Under the pieces are notes generated by a model that was not told the origin of the DNA, ran no database searches, and saw only the letters and a list, made by a program, of their open reading frames with translations. DNA of 64,000 nucleotides from Macellibacteroides fermentans (lineage in GTDB: Bacteria > Bacteroidota > Bacteroidia > Bacteroidales > Tannerellaceae). The stretch covers positions 395,001 to 459,000 of the forward strand of contig NZ_JACCCY010000003.1 in the NCBI RefSeq assembly GCF_013409575.1, given 5' to 3'. Shown piece after piece: positions 30,447-40,388 of the stretch. Each line of letters starts with the position of its first letter. The stretch's first letter is position 1. A program made the position numbers and the translations under genes.

Positions 30447-33149
30447 ATGAGACCGGAAGATATTACAGAGCTGAACGACAACGAAGACAACAAGGAAAAT
30501 GAAGTGGAGTTAACCGAAAACGACAATCAGGAAACCTCCACCCATTCAGAATATAAAATACCTGGAAAAACAGAAGGAAGAGTATCATATCACCTTTCCG
30601 GCATGTATCAGGACTGGTTCCTTGATTATGCTTCGTATGTGATATTGGAACGTGCTGTACCTCATATAAATGACGGATTAAAGCCGGTTCAACGACGGAT
30701 CCTTCACTCCATGAAGCGTCTGGACGACGGCCGCTACAATAAAGTGGCAAACATTGTTGGTCACACCATGCAGTTCCACCCGCACGGAGACGCATCCATT
30801 GGTGATGCCCTCGTACAGTTGGGACAAAAAGATTTGTTGATTGATTGCCAGGGAAACTGGGGGAATATACTTACAGGTGATGGTGCTGCTGCGCCCCGTT
30901 ACATTGAAGCCCGCTTATCCAAATTTGCTCTTGAAACGGTTTTCAATCCTAAAACAACTCACTGGCAGCAATCGTATGACGGACGCAATAAGGAACCTAT
31001 CACCCTGCCGGTCAAGTTTCCACTTCTGCTGGCTCAGGGAGTGGAGGGTATCGCTGTAGGTCTGGCATCAAAAATCCTGCCGCATAACTTCAACGAACTG
31101 CTGGATGCCAGTATAGCCTATCTGCAAGACAGACCATTTATCCTATATCCCGATTTTCAGACGGGGGGATCTATCGATATATCCAAGTACAACGATGGCG
31201 AACGGGGAGGTTCCGTTAAGGTGAGGGCCAAGATTTCCAAACTTGATAATAAAACGCTTGTTATCAGCGAAATCCCCTATGGAAAAACAACGTCTACCAT
31301 CATTGAGTCAATCCTGAAAGCGAACGACAAGGGGAAAATAAAGATCAAGAAGGTCGACGATAATACAGCCCGTAATGTGGAGATTCTCGTTCACCTTGCG
31401 CCGGGCGTATCCTCGGATAAGACGATTGATGCGCTGTATGCATTTACGGACTGTGAAATCAGTATATCGCCCAATTGCTGCGTAATCAGAGACAACAAAC
31501 CTCATTTCCTGGGTGTAAGTGAAGTCCTGCGCCATTCGGCAGACGACACCCTCCACTTGCTGCGAACTGAACTGGAAATTGAGAAAGCCGAGCAGGAAGA
31601 GGCTCTGTTTTTTGCATCGCTGGAGAAAATCTTCATCGAAGAGCGGATTTACAAGGACAAGGAATTTGAGAATTCGAAAGACATGGACGAGGCTGTAGCA
31701 CATATTGATATGCGTCTAACCCCGTTCAAACCATCGTTTATTCGGGAAGTTACCCGCGAAGACATTCTCAAGCTGATGGAGATCAAGATGGGCCGTATCC
31801 TGAAATTCAATTCGGACAAAAGTGAAGCCTTTATCGCTCAGACGAAAGAGGCAATCAACAAAATAGATTACCACCTGAATAATATCGTTCAATATACGGT
31901 GGATTGGTTTGCCATGCTGAAAGAAAAATACGGCAAGAACTATCCCCGAATGACCGAAATTCGCAATTTTGACACAATTGAGGCTTCCAAGGTTGTGGAG
32001 GCAAACGAGAAATTATACATTAACAGGGAAGAGGGATTCATCGGAATGAGTCTGAAGAAAGATGAATTCGTATGCAATTGCTCCGACATCGATGATATTA
32101 TTATTTTCTTCCGCGACGGAACCTACAAAGTGGTCAAGGTTTCGGACAAAATGTTTGTGGGAAAGAACGTTCTCTATCTGAATGTATTTAAGCGGAACGA
32201 CAACCGCACCATATACAACGTAATTTACCGGGATGGCAAAACGGCTCCGCATTACATCAAAAGATTTGCGGTTACCGGAGTAACGCGCGACAAGGACTAC
32301 GATCTAACCAAAGGCACTCCAGGCTCAAGGATTGTGTATTTTAGTGCAAATCCCAATGGAGAAGCAGAAACGGTTAAGGTTATCTTAAAACCCAAACCCC
32401 GTCAGAAGTTACTTGTATTCGAAAAAGACTTCAGTTCAATTGCAATCAAGGGACGTGCCTCCATGGGTAATCTGCTCACTAAAGCCGAGGTGCATAAAAT
32501 TACACTGAAGCAAAAAGGCAGCTCCACTCTGGGGGGAAGGCAGGTCTGGTTCGACAGAGACGTACTCCGGTTAAACTACGACGGCAGAGGAGAGGCTTTG
32601 GGCGAGTTCCTGAGCGACGACCTGATTCTGGTAATTTGCCGGAATGGCGACTTCTTCACAACCAATTTTGACCTGAGCAATCACTATGAAGATAATATCC
32701 TCATTATAGAAAAATTCGACTCGTCGAAGGTGTGGACTGCCGCACTGTGGGATGCCGACCAGAAGTACAATTACCTGAAACGGTTCCAGCTGGAATCAAG
32801 TTCGCGTAAGCAAAACTTTTTGGGCGAGAATACAGAAAGCAGGCTCTTGCTTCTTACCGATGAAACCTATCCGCGCATCGAAGTCATATTTGGCGGACAC
32901 GACAGCTTCAGGGAAACCCTGGTGTTGGATGCCGAAGAATTTATTGCGGTAAAAGGATTTAAAGCAAAAGGAAAACGCATCTCAACTTACGAGGTTGAAA
33001 CCGTAAATGAACTTGAACCGGTTCGTTTCCCTCAGGAAAACAAGGATACAAGTGAAACGGTTGAAGAGGATGAGGAAAATTTGGACGATAAAAGCAATAC
33101 AGATATTCTGGATGAAATAACGGGACAGATGAAACTATTTGATGAATAA
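30447..33149 (+). CDS. parC: DNA topoisomerase IV subunit A
   Basis: The 900-aa protein (from MRPEDITEL) is a type IIA topoisomerase A subunit of the Bacteroidota ParC type. With ParB/ParE it would decatenate daughter chromosomes. Residues about 40-500 form the breakage-reunion domain (DGLKPVQRRILHSM, HPHGDASIGDAL) with the active tyrosine at about 152 in APRYIEAR. The C-terminal region is beta-rich and ends in an acidic tail. In the quinolone-contact segment, alanine stands where E. coli ParC has serine 80. An upstream ATG at 30402 overlaps the probable promoter. The next gene starts 5 bp after the stop. Confidence 0.93.
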   Translation: MRPEDITELNDNEDNKENEVELTENDNQETSTHSEYKIPGKTEGRVSYHLSGMYQDWFLDYASYVILERAVPHINDGLKPVQRRILHSMKRLDDGRYNKVANIVGHTMQFHPHGDASIGDALVQLGQKDLLIDCQGNWGNILTGDGAAAPRYIEARLSKFALETVFNPKTTHWQQSYDGRNKEPITLPVKFPLLLAQGVEGIAVGLASKILPHNFNELLDASIAYLQDRPFILYPDFQTGGSIDISKYNDGERGGSVKVRAKISKLDNKTLVISEIPYGKTTSTIIESILKANDKGKIKIKKVDDNTARNVEILVHLAPGVSSDKTIDALYAFTDCEISISPNCCVIRDNKPHFLGVSEVLRHSADDTLHLLRTELEIEKAEQEEALFFASLEKIFIEERIYKDKEFENSKDMDEAVAHIDMRLTPFKPSFIREVTREDILKLMEIKMGRILKFNSDKSEAFIAQTKEAINKIDYHLNNIVQYTVDWFAMLKEKYGKNYPRMTEIRNFDTIEASKVVEANEKLYINREEGFIGMSLKKDEFVCNCSDIDDIIIFFRDGTYKVVKVSDKMFVGKNVLYLNVFKRNDNRTIYNVIYRDGKTAPHYIKRFAVTGVTRDKDYDLTKGTPGSRIVYFSANPNGEAETVKVILKPKPRQKLLVFEKDFSSIAIKGRASMGNLLTKAEVHKITLKQKGSSTLGGRQVWFDRDVLRLNYDGRGEALGEFLSDDLILVICRNGDFFTTNFDLSNHYEDNILIIEKFDSSKVWTAALWDADQKYNYLKRFQLESSSRKQNFLGENTESRLLLLTDETYPRIEVIFGGHDSFRETLVLDAEEFIAVKGFKAKGKRISTYEVETVNELEPVRFPQENKDTSETVEEDEENLDDKSNTDILDEITGQMKLFDE

Positions 33150-33154
33150 AGCCT

Positions 33155-34006
33155 ATGAAGCGTATAGTCAGCCTTCTGATCATAACTCTTTATCTTTCGT
33201 CTTCGCTTACAGCCCAGGAAGACAAAGGAGAACAACCATGGTCCGTCAATGAAGCAACCCTTGTGGGTGCGGGTGGGTATAATATTAAAGACTCCTACCT
33301 TTCTCCCCTCAAGTACACCGGATGGGGACTGAGAATTCTTAATGAAAGGATGAAGATGACAAGGCTGGCCAATTACAACGTATCCCGGCAACAGTTTATC
33401 AATCTGGATCTTGCATTTACCCGTAATCCGGCCGAAACAGCTTCCTCCTTTGCGGGGTTTGCCGATTATAGCTTAGGATATCATTACCACTTCCTGCCCG
33501 ACCCAAATCTCAAGATACTTACCGGTGCTTCTCTTAAAGGATTATTCGGTTTTATTTACAATACAAGAAATGGAAACAATCCGGCTTCTGCCAAGGCAGA
33601 GATTGACCTGAATCTCTCGGCCATGGCTATCTATAGGCTTCAGCTGAAAGAGTATCCGGTAACCTTACGTTATCAGGTAGAAATCCCGCTATCCGGAGTC
33701 ATGTTCTCTCCACATTTCGGACAATCTTATTACGAAATATTCAATTTGGGAAATAACGATGGTGTCGTGCTATTCAGCTCACTGCACAACAAATTCGGCA
33801 TACGCAATTACCTTACGGCCGACTTTCCGGTTGGTAATTTCACAATCCGGGCCGGCTACCTCAATTCCTATTACAATACAGATGTAAATGGGATACAGAG
33901 TCACATCGTATCTCATTCGTTTCTTATCGGTTTTGTAAAAGAATTTGTATCTTTTGGCGGTAAAAAGCTTAAGAAGACTAACAGCTATAACAGTGCCTAT
34001 TATTGA
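33155..34006 (+). CDS. outer-membrane beta-barrel-like protein (DUF3316-like)
   Basis: The 283-aa protein has a cleavable signal (LLIITLYLSSSLTAQ). Its alternating hydrophobic strands with many aromatic residues (FAGFADYSLGYHYHFLP, VTLRYQVEIPLSGVMFSPHFG, FTIRAGYLNSYYN) suggest a small outer membrane beta-barrel. It resembles proteins I recall as DUF3316 in Bacteroidota; function is not known. It starts 5 bp after parC and 5 bp before the peptidase gene, so all three are likely co-transcribed. Confidence 0.75.
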   Translation: MKRIVSLLIITLYLSSSLTAQEDKGEQPWSVNEATLVGAGGYNIKDSYLSPLKYTGWGLRILNERMKMTRLANYNVSRQQFINLDLAFTRNPAETASSFAGFADYSLGYHYHFLPDPNLKILTGASLKGLFGFIYNTRNGNNPASAKAEIDLNLSAMAIYRLQLKEYPVTLRYQVEIPLSGVMFSPHFGQSYYEIFNLGNNDGVVLFSSLHNKFGIRNYLTADFPVGNFTIRAGYLNSYYNTDVNGIQSHIVSHSFLIGFVKEFVSFGGKKLKKTNSYNSAYY

Positions 34007-34010
34007 GATA

Positions 34011-35027
34011 ATGAAAAAAAGCATACCATATTGCCTGCTTCTCCTTGTGTCGTTCTGGCTGTTTTCGTGTGAGAAAGCCGACGAGTACTCTTCTGCTCCG
34101 AGGGAAAACTTCGAAGCTCTCTGGAAAATCATGGACGAACACTACTGTTTCTTTGAATATAAGGATGTAGATTGGAACGATGTGTATGCCCGTTACAGCG
34201 TGCAGGTTACCGACACCATGAAGCAAGATCAGCTATTCAAATTGCTTGGCGAAATGCTGAATGAACTAAAAGACGGTCACACGAATCTTATCTCCTCCTT
34301 TGATGTAAGCCGGTACTGGAAATGGTATGAAGACTATCCTGCTAATTTCTCGGAAGATATTCAGGAAAACTACCTCGGAACCGATTACATGATTGCGGGT
34401 GGAATGAAATACAAGAAACTTTCCAAAGATGTTGGCTACATTTATTACGGAAGCTTCTCCAATGCCGTTGGGGAGACCAACCTGGACTATATTTTAATGT
34501 ATTTCAAAGATTGCAAGGCAATTATTCTGGACGTTCGGGATAACGGAGGAGGTTCGTTAACCTATTCCGACAGGATCGCTGCACGCTTCCTTGATAATAA
34601 AATTACAACCGGTTATATTTTACATAAAACAGGAACCGGGCACAACGATTTCTCCAGACCTTACGAACTTACCCTCATCCCGTCCGAACGTGTACGGTGG
34701 CTGCGTCCGGTGGTTGTACTCACCAACCGACATTGCTTTAGTGCAACAAACGATTTTGTGAACAAGATGAAGATGATGCCTCACTCAACCATTCTTGGTG
34801 ATCGCACCGGGGGGGGAAGTGGTTTTCCTTTCAATTCGGAACTTCCCAATGGATGGAGTGTCCGGTTTTCTGCCAGTCCGATGTTAAATGCAGCTATGGA
34901 GCATACCGAATTCGGAATCGATCCGGACGTGAAGGTCAATATGCTTACCGAAGACATGCAACGGGGTAAAGACACCCTAATTGAAGCTGCATTGCAGCTT
35001 ATCGAACGGATGAACATTAAAATTTAA
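34011..35027 (+). CDS. S41-family (tail-specific) peptidase lipoprotein
   Basis: The protein of about 338 aa has a lipoprotein signal (FWLFSC, cysteine about 20). The peptidase domain shows LLGEMLNELKDGHTNL near 80, AIILDVRDNGGGSLTYSDRIA near 172, VVLTNRHCFSATNDFVNKM near 237 with the likely catalytic serine in CFSA, and GDRTGGGSGFPF near 263. No PDZ domain is obvious. It should cut periplasmic proteins near their C-termini. The ATG at 34011 follows the previous stop by 4 bases. Confidence 0.88.
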   Translation: MKKSIPYCLLLLVSFWLFSCEKADEYSSAPRENFEALWKIMDEHYCFFEYKDVDWNDVYARYSVQVTDTMKQDQLFKLLGEMLNELKDGHTNLISSFDVSRYWKWYEDYPANFSEDIQENYLGTDYMIAGGMKYKKLSKDVGYIYYGSFSNAVGETNLDYILMYFKDCKAIILDVRDNGGGSLTYSDRIAARFLDNKITTGYILHKTGTGHNDFSRPYELTLIPSERVRWLRPVVVLTNRHCFSATNDFVNKMKMMPHSTILGDRTGGGSGFPFNSELPNGWSVRFSASPMLNAAMEHTEFGIDPDVKVNMLTEDMQRGKDTLIEAALQLIERMNIKI

Positions 35028-35057
35028 ATCATATATTGAATAAAAATAACTCAAATA

Positions 35058-35088
35058 CTTGTTTCTTTATAAAAAAGCATTACCTTTG
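35058..35088 (+). promoter_or_regulatory. promoter of tRNA-Leu
   Basis: CTTG (35058-35061), a 19-nt spacer and TACCTTTG (35081-35088) match the Bacteroidota consensus. The -7 box runs into GCACCGC, much like the GCACCCGC after both rRNA promoters. Confidence 0.75.
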
Positions 35089-35102
35089 CACCGCAATCAA
35101 GA

Positions 35103-35184
35103 GCGGCTGTGGCGTAATTGGTAGCCGCGCCAGACTTAGGATCTGGTGACGAGAGTCGTGGGGGTTCGAGTCCCTTCAGCCGCA
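35103..35184 (+). tRNA. tRNA-Leu (anticodon TAG)
   Basis: An 82-nt cloverleaf with a long variable arm. The acceptor GCGGCTG pairs with CAGCCGC, the anticodon stem CCAGA/TCTGG encloses CTTAGGA with anticodon TAG, and the T arm is GGGGTTCGAGTCCC. The CCA end is not encoded: discriminator A is followed by CAA. Confidence 0.97.
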
Positions 35185-35192
35185 CAAACAGA

Positions 35193-35226
35193 AATCCTTG
35201 CAAGTTTACTTGCAGGGATTTTTTGT
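35193..35226 (+). terminator. terminator of tRNA-Leu
   Basis: The stem AATCC-TTGCAAG / CTTGCA-GGGATT (with small mismatch) and a TTTAC loop is followed by TTTTTT. It also lies at the end of the convergent AI-2E-type transporter gene. Confidence 0.8.
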
Positions 35227-36302
35227 TATTCTTCGTCCTTAACCTGACCATCACCCGGAACAACTTCATCAGGGAGAATCTCATTGTCAGCAGTAACACC
35301 CTCTTCAATATACTCTTTTTTGAAAATATCGACACAAAGAATAAACACCGATATTAATAATGGCCCGAATATAATGCCCATAAATCCGAATAAGGAAAGA
35401 CCGATAATCACCCCAAAAATTGTTATCAAAGGATGAGTATCCGCAATCTTTTTCTGCAAGACAAAACGAATCAGGTTATCGATATTGGTAATTATGATCA
35501 ACGAATAGGCCAGCAGACCGATTGCATTACCCCATTCGCCGGTTAAGAATAGATAAATAACGAGGGGTACCCACACCAATGCAGTACCAACCACAGGAAT
35601 AATGGTAGCCACACAGGTAAGCACACAAAAAAGCAATGCACTGGGAACACCGAATATAAGATAAGCAATAAGAGCAATTAGGCCTTGAATAATACCCAAT
35701 AACGGAATACCGATGGCATTGGATCTCACTATTACATTGATTTCGTTCAGCACATTCCGCTTTTCCCTGTCATTGAAGGGCAACAGATCATACACGTAAT
35801 TTTCCATCTCCTTCCCTCCTATCAACATAAAGAACAGGACGAAAAGCAACGTCACCATATTCACGGCAAATCCACTTAAACTCCCCACCAACACCTGTCC
35901 GATATTAGGCAACAGTCCAAGCACCATATCAATATTCTTCTTGTCAAATAAATTGTATCCCGTCTTAATCCGGATCAGGTCGGCAATATGCTCGGCAGTA
36001 CGTAACAATGAAGCAGTGTCCAGATTCAGGTGCTGAAGCTTATTTACCAACAACCACACTACAAAAAACAAAGGAATCAGAAAACAGAGAACAGCCTCGG
36101 CCAATAAAAGAAGAGCCACCCTGTTTTTTTTGAATCCCTTCTTTACAACCAGAAAAAGCATCTGCTTTCTCAACAGGATATAAATGGTGAAAGCACCTAA
36201 GATTCCGCCCAGGAAGGGAATAAATTCAATAAATAACACGATCCCCAGGGCAATAATAATTATAATCAGGGAATATTTCCAGTATTGTTCTTTAAAGCTC
36301 AT
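35226..36302 (-). CDS. AI-2E/PerM-family transporter
   Basis: The 358-aa membrane protein matches the AI-2E exporter (PerM, UPF0118) family, with about eight hydrophobic segments. LLFVLFFMLIGGKEMENYVYDLLPF and GIPLLGIIQGLIALIAYLIFGVP are characteristic, and the conserved late segment NIDNLIRFVLQKKIADTHPLITIFGVIIGL is present. Family members export signalling or small molecules or act as sodium/proton antiporters; the substrate here is unknown. The ATG at 36302 (MSFKEQYW) is preferred to one 66 bases upstream because the extra residues look like leader. The C-terminal 25 residues are acidic. Confidence 0.88.
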   Translation of the reverse strand: MSFKEQYWKYSLIIIIIALGIVLFIEFIPFLGGILGAFTIYILLRKQMLFLVVKKGFKKNRVALLLLAEAVLCFLIPLFFVVWLLVNKLQHLNLDTASLLRTAEHIADLIRIKTGYNLFDKKNIDMVLGLLPNIGQVLVGSLSGFAVNMVTLLFVLFFMLIGGKEMENYVYDLLPFNDREKRNVLNEINVIVRSNAIGIPLLGIIQGLIALIAYLIFGVPSALLFCVLTCVATIIPVVGTALVWVPLVIYLFLTGEWGNAIGLLAYSLIIITNIDNLIRFVLQKKIADTHPLITIFGVIIGLSLFGFMGIIFGPLLISVFILCVDIFKKEYIEEGVTADNEILPDEVVPGDGQVKDEE

Positions 36303-36616
36303 AATATCAATTATTGTTGATGCATGTAAAAATACGATTATTCCATCAAAGGATAACATAAACAGCAACCGAATTACATTTTACAGTATTACATCAGATT
36401 CACCCTCCAAACTCCTGTGTAACAATCTTTATATTTGTTAAAATTAGCAAGAAAAAAGGAAACTGAAACCTTAAGTTACAACAAAAAACGCTTTTTTTTA
36501 TTATTTTTGTAACATACGCATTGATAATAGGTATATTAACAGCCAACTATCAAAATTAGCCGGATAAAGCCGGTTTATACAAATTATCATTTAAATCATA
36601 AATTAAAGAATTGCCC
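36303..36616. promoter_or_regulatory. divergent intergenic region with -7-like boxes
   Basis: This 314-bp AT-rich gap separates the AI-2E-type gene from the antiporter gene. Two plus-strand TAnnTTTG matches are seen, TATATTTG at 36430-36437 and TATTTTTG at 36502-36509. Neither has a clear TTTG at -33. No gene or RNA structure is apparent. Confidence 0.4.
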
Positions 36617-38116
36617 ATGTTACATAATGCCGAAGAAGTTTTATTAATCTGTTCAGTCATTTTATTTGTAAGTATCCTGGCCGGTAAAGCCGGCTTCAGA
36701 GTCGGATTGCCCGCCCTGCTATTATTTTTGGGAATAGGGATGCTCTTTGGAAGCGACGGTCTGGGTCTGCAGTTCAGCAATCCGCAGATTGCCCAGTTCA
36801 TCGGGATGATTGCACTTAGTATCATCCTGTTTTCGGGAGGTATGGATACAAAACTATCCGAAATAAAACCGATTGCATCGCAAGGAGTTGTATTGGCAAC
36901 GCTCGGGGTATTGGTAACTACCGCTATAACGGGATATTTTATATTCTGGCTTACAGGGCTGGTTGCCGGTTACGAAACACTGACACTGGCAGAATCATTA
37001 CTAATGGCGGCTGTTATGTCGTCGACCGACTCAGCTTCTGTTTTTTCCATTCTGCGAAGCAAAGGGGTTTACCTCAAACAACGCCTTCGACCCACCCTCG
37101 AGCTGGAAAGCGGAAGTAACGACCCGATGGCCTATATGCTTACCATAATACTGATTGCCTATATCCAGAGTAACGGTATGAATTTTCTGGATGGAGCCAT
37201 TTCGCTGGCCGTTCAGCTAATATTAGGTTTGATAGCAGGATACATCTTAGGAAAAGTATCGGTATGGATCATTAATAAGGTAAATGTAGAGAATCAATCC
37301 CTGTATCCGATACTTTTGCTGGCAGTCATTTTCTTCATCTTTTCAATCACATCGCTCTTAAAAGGAAACGGATATCTGGCTGTCTACATTGCCGGATTGG
37401 TGGTTGGAAACACGAAGATTATCCACAAGAAGAGTATTGTAACTTTCTTCGACGGATTCACCTGGTTATGGCAGATCGTAATGTTTATCACGCTGGGGTT
37501 GCTGGTTAACCCCCACGAACTGCTTCCTGTGGCTGGAATCGGACTGACGGTTGGTATTTTTATGATTATTTTCGCCCGACCGATAACCGTATTTCTTTGT
37601 CTGCTTCCTTTCCGGAATTTCACCACAAAAGCCAAGCTTTACATTTCGTGGGTTGGATTACGCGGAGCTGTTCCCATCATCTTTGCCACCTATCCATTGA
37701 TAGCGGGCATCGAAAATGCCAACCTTATTTTTAACGTGGTATTCTTTATCACCATCCTTTCACTTTTGGTACAGGGAACAACTGTAACCCATGTTGCCAG
37801 GTGGTTGCATCTCACAGACGCTCCGGACAGGAAAGACGAATTCGGCATTGAGCTGCCGGAAGAGATAAAGTCGGCCATGAGCGAAATAGACATCACCAAA
37901 GAGGTGTTAAGTCACGGCAACAAACTGATGCAGCTCAAACTGCCCGATCACACATTGGCGGTTATGGTTAAAAGAGATGGGAAATATTTCATACCCAAGG
38001 GTAATACCGAACTGCACGAAAACGATAAGTTACTGATGATATCGGACAACGACGAAGCGTTGCTCCAATCGTACGAATCATTGGGTATAAAAGGTTTCAC
38101 AATGAAAAAGAATTAA
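36617..38116 (+). CDS. CPA1-type potassium/proton antiporter (CvrA-like)
   Basis: The 499-aa protein has about 12-13 membrane segments of the Na+/H+ exchanger fold, with LPALLLFLGIGMLFGSDG and SSTDSASVFSILRSKG (the conserved acidic transport site is in this region) and ELESGSNDPMAYML. A cytoplasmic TrkA-C-like domain follows at about 415-497 (LKLPDHTLAVMVKRDGKYFIPKG). This layout fits the K+/H+ antiporter NhaP2/CvrA group. A TTG six bases upstream is less likely as a start than this ATG. Confidence 0.9.
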   Translation: MLHNAEEVLLICSVILFVSILAGKAGFRVGLPALLLFLGIGMLFGSDGLGLQFSNPQIAQFIGMIALSIILFSGGMDTKLSEIKPIASQGVVLATLGVLVTTAITGYFIFWLTGLVAGYETLTLAESLLMAAVMSSTDSASVFSILRSKGVYLKQRLRPTLELESGSNDPMAYMLTIILIAYIQSNGMNFLDGAISLAVQLILGLIAGYILGKVSVWIINKVNVENQSLYPILLLAVIFFIFSITSLLKGNGYLAVYIAGLVVGNTKIIHKKSIVTFFDGFTWLWQIVMFITLGLLVNPHELLPVAGIGLTVGIFMIIFARPITVFLCLLPFRNFTTKAKLYISWVGLRGAVPIIFATYPLIAGIENANLIFNVVFFITILSLLVQGTTVTHVARWLHLTDAPDRKDEFGIELPEEIKSAMSEIDITKEVLSHGNKLMQLKLPDHTLAVMVKRDGKYFIPKGNTELHENDKLLMISDNDEALLQSYESLGIKGFTMKKN

Positions 38117-38162
38117 TACCGACAAATTACGTACATTTGTGACAACAATATAACGGTTAACA

Positions 38163-39716
38163 ATGGCAGCAAAGAAAGACAGAATCTTATGGGCAGATGA
38201 TGAGATTGATCTATTAAAACCTCACATCCTGTTCCTGCAAGACAAAGGGTACGAAGTCGTACCTGTAGTAAGTGGACAAGATGCCATTGATTATTGTCGC
38301 GAGCAGACCTTCGATATTATCTTCCTTGATGAGAACATGCCCGGACTTACAGGGCTTGAGACGCTGGTATTCATCAAGGAGATTGCACCATCCGTACCGG
38401 TTGTAATGGTAACCAAAAGTGAAGAAGAAAGCATCATGAACCAGGCAATCGGCAATAAAATTGCCGATTACCTGATCAAGCCTGTCAACCCCAACCAATT
38501 ACTTCTTTCAATAAAAAAGAATGTGCACCAGCAGGTTATTATTTCCGAAACCACAACGGTTGGTTATCAACAGGAATTTAACCGGATCGGCATGCAGATA
38601 AACGACTCGCTTACGGCAAACGACTGGGTGGAGGTATACAAGAAGCTGGTTTATTGGGAACTGGAGTTGGAAAGCGGACAGGGACCGATGACCGACATGC
38701 TGCGTATGCAAAAGCAGGAAGCCAACCAGGCTTTCGGTAAATTCATTAAAAAGAATTATCTGGGATGGATGCAGGATTCTGCCAAGCGGCCCGAAATGAG
38801 TCCGGATCTATTCAAGCAAAGGGTATTCCCGATGCTGGACAATGAAGAGAAATTATTCTTTATCCTTATCGATAATTTCCGGCTGGACCAATGGCGCGTT
38901 GTAAAAGAGTTGTTGGCCGATTACTACACCTACGACGAATCCCTGTATTACAGCATCCTTCCCACGGCAACCCAATATGCGCGTAACGCCATATTTTCGG
39001 GACTTATGCCTCAGCAGATAGCCAAGATGTTTCCGGAACTATGGGTGGACGAGGACAGCGAAGAGGGTAAAAACCTGAACGAAGCCCCGCTCATTCAGAC
39101 ACAGATAGAGCGGTTCCGCAAAAAATATTCATTTTCCTATACCAAGGTGTACGACTCCGAGCATGGCGAAAAGCTAATATCCTCCCTGCCCCAGTTGCTT
39201 CACAACCAACTGAACGTAGTGGTGCTCAATTTTGTGGACATGCTTTCGCACGCCCGTACTGAAAGTAAAACCATCCGCGAACTGGCGCAGACCGAAGCAG
39301 CCTACCGGAGTCTTACCCGCTCCTGGTTCCAGCACTCTTCCACCCTCGAGCTTTTTAAACGGATTGCAGAGAAGGGCTATAAGGTAGTTCTTACTACAGA
39401 CCACGGTACAATCAGGGTAAACGAAGCGGTAAAAGTGATTGGCGACAAACATACTACTACCAATTTACGGTATAAAGTGGGAAAAACGCTGAACTATAAT
39501 CCGCGCGAAGTGTTTGAAATTAATGATCCGGGAAAGGCGGGACTCCCCTCTCCCAACATCAGCAGTAAATATATTTTCGCCATGAACGATAGTTTTATGG
39601 CATATCCGAATAATTACAATTATTACGTTTCATATTATAAAAACACCTTTCAGCATGGAGGTATCTCACTCGAGGAGATGATAATACCTTTCGTTGTGCT
39701 GGATCCCAAAAGATAA
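38163..39716 (+). CDS. porX: PorX-type response regulator with PglZ phosphatase domain
   Basis: The 517-aa protein has a receiver domain (D12/D13, phosphorylation site D56 in IIFLDENMPG, LIKPVN) and no DNA-binding domain. A long PglZ/alkaline-phosphatase-like effector follows at about 210-517 (FFILIDNFRLDQWRVV with the metal-binding aspartate, SILPTATQYARNAIFSGLMP, NFVDMLSHAR, LTTDHGT). This is the PorX architecture, known from Porphyromonas as a regulator of type IX secretion through the sigma factor SigP. No other type IX genes are in the window, so the role here could be wider. A -7 box TACATTTG lies at 38132-38139. Confidence 0.93.
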   Translation: MAAKKDRILWADDEIDLLKPHILFLQDKGYEVVPVVSGQDAIDYCREQTFDIIFLDENMPGLTGLETLVFIKEIAPSVPVVMVTKSEEESIMNQAIGNKIADYLIKPVNPNQLLLSIKKNVHQQVIISETTTVGYQQEFNRIGMQINDSLTANDWVEVYKKLVYWELELESGQGPMTDMLRMQKQEANQAFGKFIKKNYLGWMQDSAKRPEMSPDLFKQRVFPMLDNEEKLFFILIDNFRLDQWRVVKELLADYYTYDESLYYSILPTATQYARNAIFSGLMPQQIAKMFPELWVDEDSEEGKNLNEAPLIQTQIERFRKKYSFSYTKVYDSEHGEKLISSLPQLLHNQLNVVVLNFVDMLSHARTESKTIRELAQTEAAYRSLTRSWFQHSSTLELFKRIAEKGYKVVLTTDHGTIRVNEAVKVIGDKHTTTNLRYKVGKTLNYNPREVFEINDPGKAGLPSPNISSKYIFAMNDSFMAYPNNYNYYVSYYKNTFQHGGISLEEMIIPFVVLDPKR

Positions 39717-39730
39717 CAGTATAAAAAAAG

Positions 39731-40150
39731 ATGACAACTATTCAGATTAACAGTTTAGATTCTATCCGCGAATCGGCAAAGGCTTTTCTGGCGGCAATGG
39801 ACGATCGTACGGTATTTGCCTTTCATGGTCAGATGGGCGCAGGTAAGACAACCTTCATCAAGGCCATCTGTGAAGAACTTGGCGTTGAGGATGTTATCAA
39901 CAGCCCCACATTCGCTATCATCAACGAATACCGTTCCGAAACTACCGGCGAGCTTATCTATCACTTTGATTTCTACCGCATCAACAAACTGAGCGAAGCC
40001 GAAGATATCGGAACAGAAGATTACTTCTATTCGGGCGCCCTTTGTTTCATCGAATGGCCCGAGAAGATCGAAGACCTGTTGCCGGGCGACGTAGTGGAGG
40101 TTACAATCAAAGAAAACCCGGACGGTACACGTACCGTAGAAATAAACTAA
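39731..40150 (+). CDS. tsaE: TsaE, tRNA threonylcarbamoyladenosine synthesis ATPase
   Basis: The 139-aa protein is TsaE, an ATPase that works with TsaB and TsaD to make t6A at position 37 of ANN-decoding tRNAs. The Walker A is GQMGAGKTT (33-41); [12 protein letters not shown] near 56 is the switch segment and HFDFYRI near 78 and FIEWPEKI near 106 are family motifs. It lies 14 bp after porX and is likely co-transcribed with it. Confidence 0.95.
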   Translation: MTTIQINSLDSIRESAKAFLAAMDDRTVFAFHGQMGAGKTTFIKAICEELGVEDVINSPTFAIINEYRSETTGELIYHFDFYRINKLSEAEDIGTEDYFYSGALCFIEWPEKIEDLLPGDVVEVTIKENPDGTRTVEIN

Positions 40151-40154
40151 GACC

Positions 40155-40367
40155 ATGGGCCCCTCAGAGTATTTTATCCTGGTAATCTTTATCGCATTGG
40201 GACTGTTTTCACTTACAGCAGCCATCCTGAACATCGATTGGTATTTCAAAACCAGTGGAGCTGCCACGTTCATTAAATTATTCGGCCGTCAAGGAGCCCG
40301 TATATTTTATGGACTCCTTGGGTTGGCACTCATTGCCTGTGGGGTATGCGGTTTACTCTATTGGTAA
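40155..40367 (+). CDS. small two-helix membrane protein (Imm17-like)
   Basis: The 70-aa protein has two hydrophobic helices (about 6-27 and 48-69) around a basic loop with FIKLFGRQGARIFYG. It resembles small Bacteroidota proteins I recall as immunity protein 17 (Imm17) family. No toxin gene is next to it; it sits 4 bp after tsaE and 21 bp before the MFS gene, in a stable housekeeping setting. So the name reflects family likeness only, and the true role is unknown. Confidence 0.6.
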   Translation: MGPSEYFILVIFIALGLFSLTAAILNIDWYFKTSGAATFIKLFGRQGARIFYGLLGLALIACGVCGLLYW

Positions 40368-40388
40368 AATTCATATCAAATAATTAGC

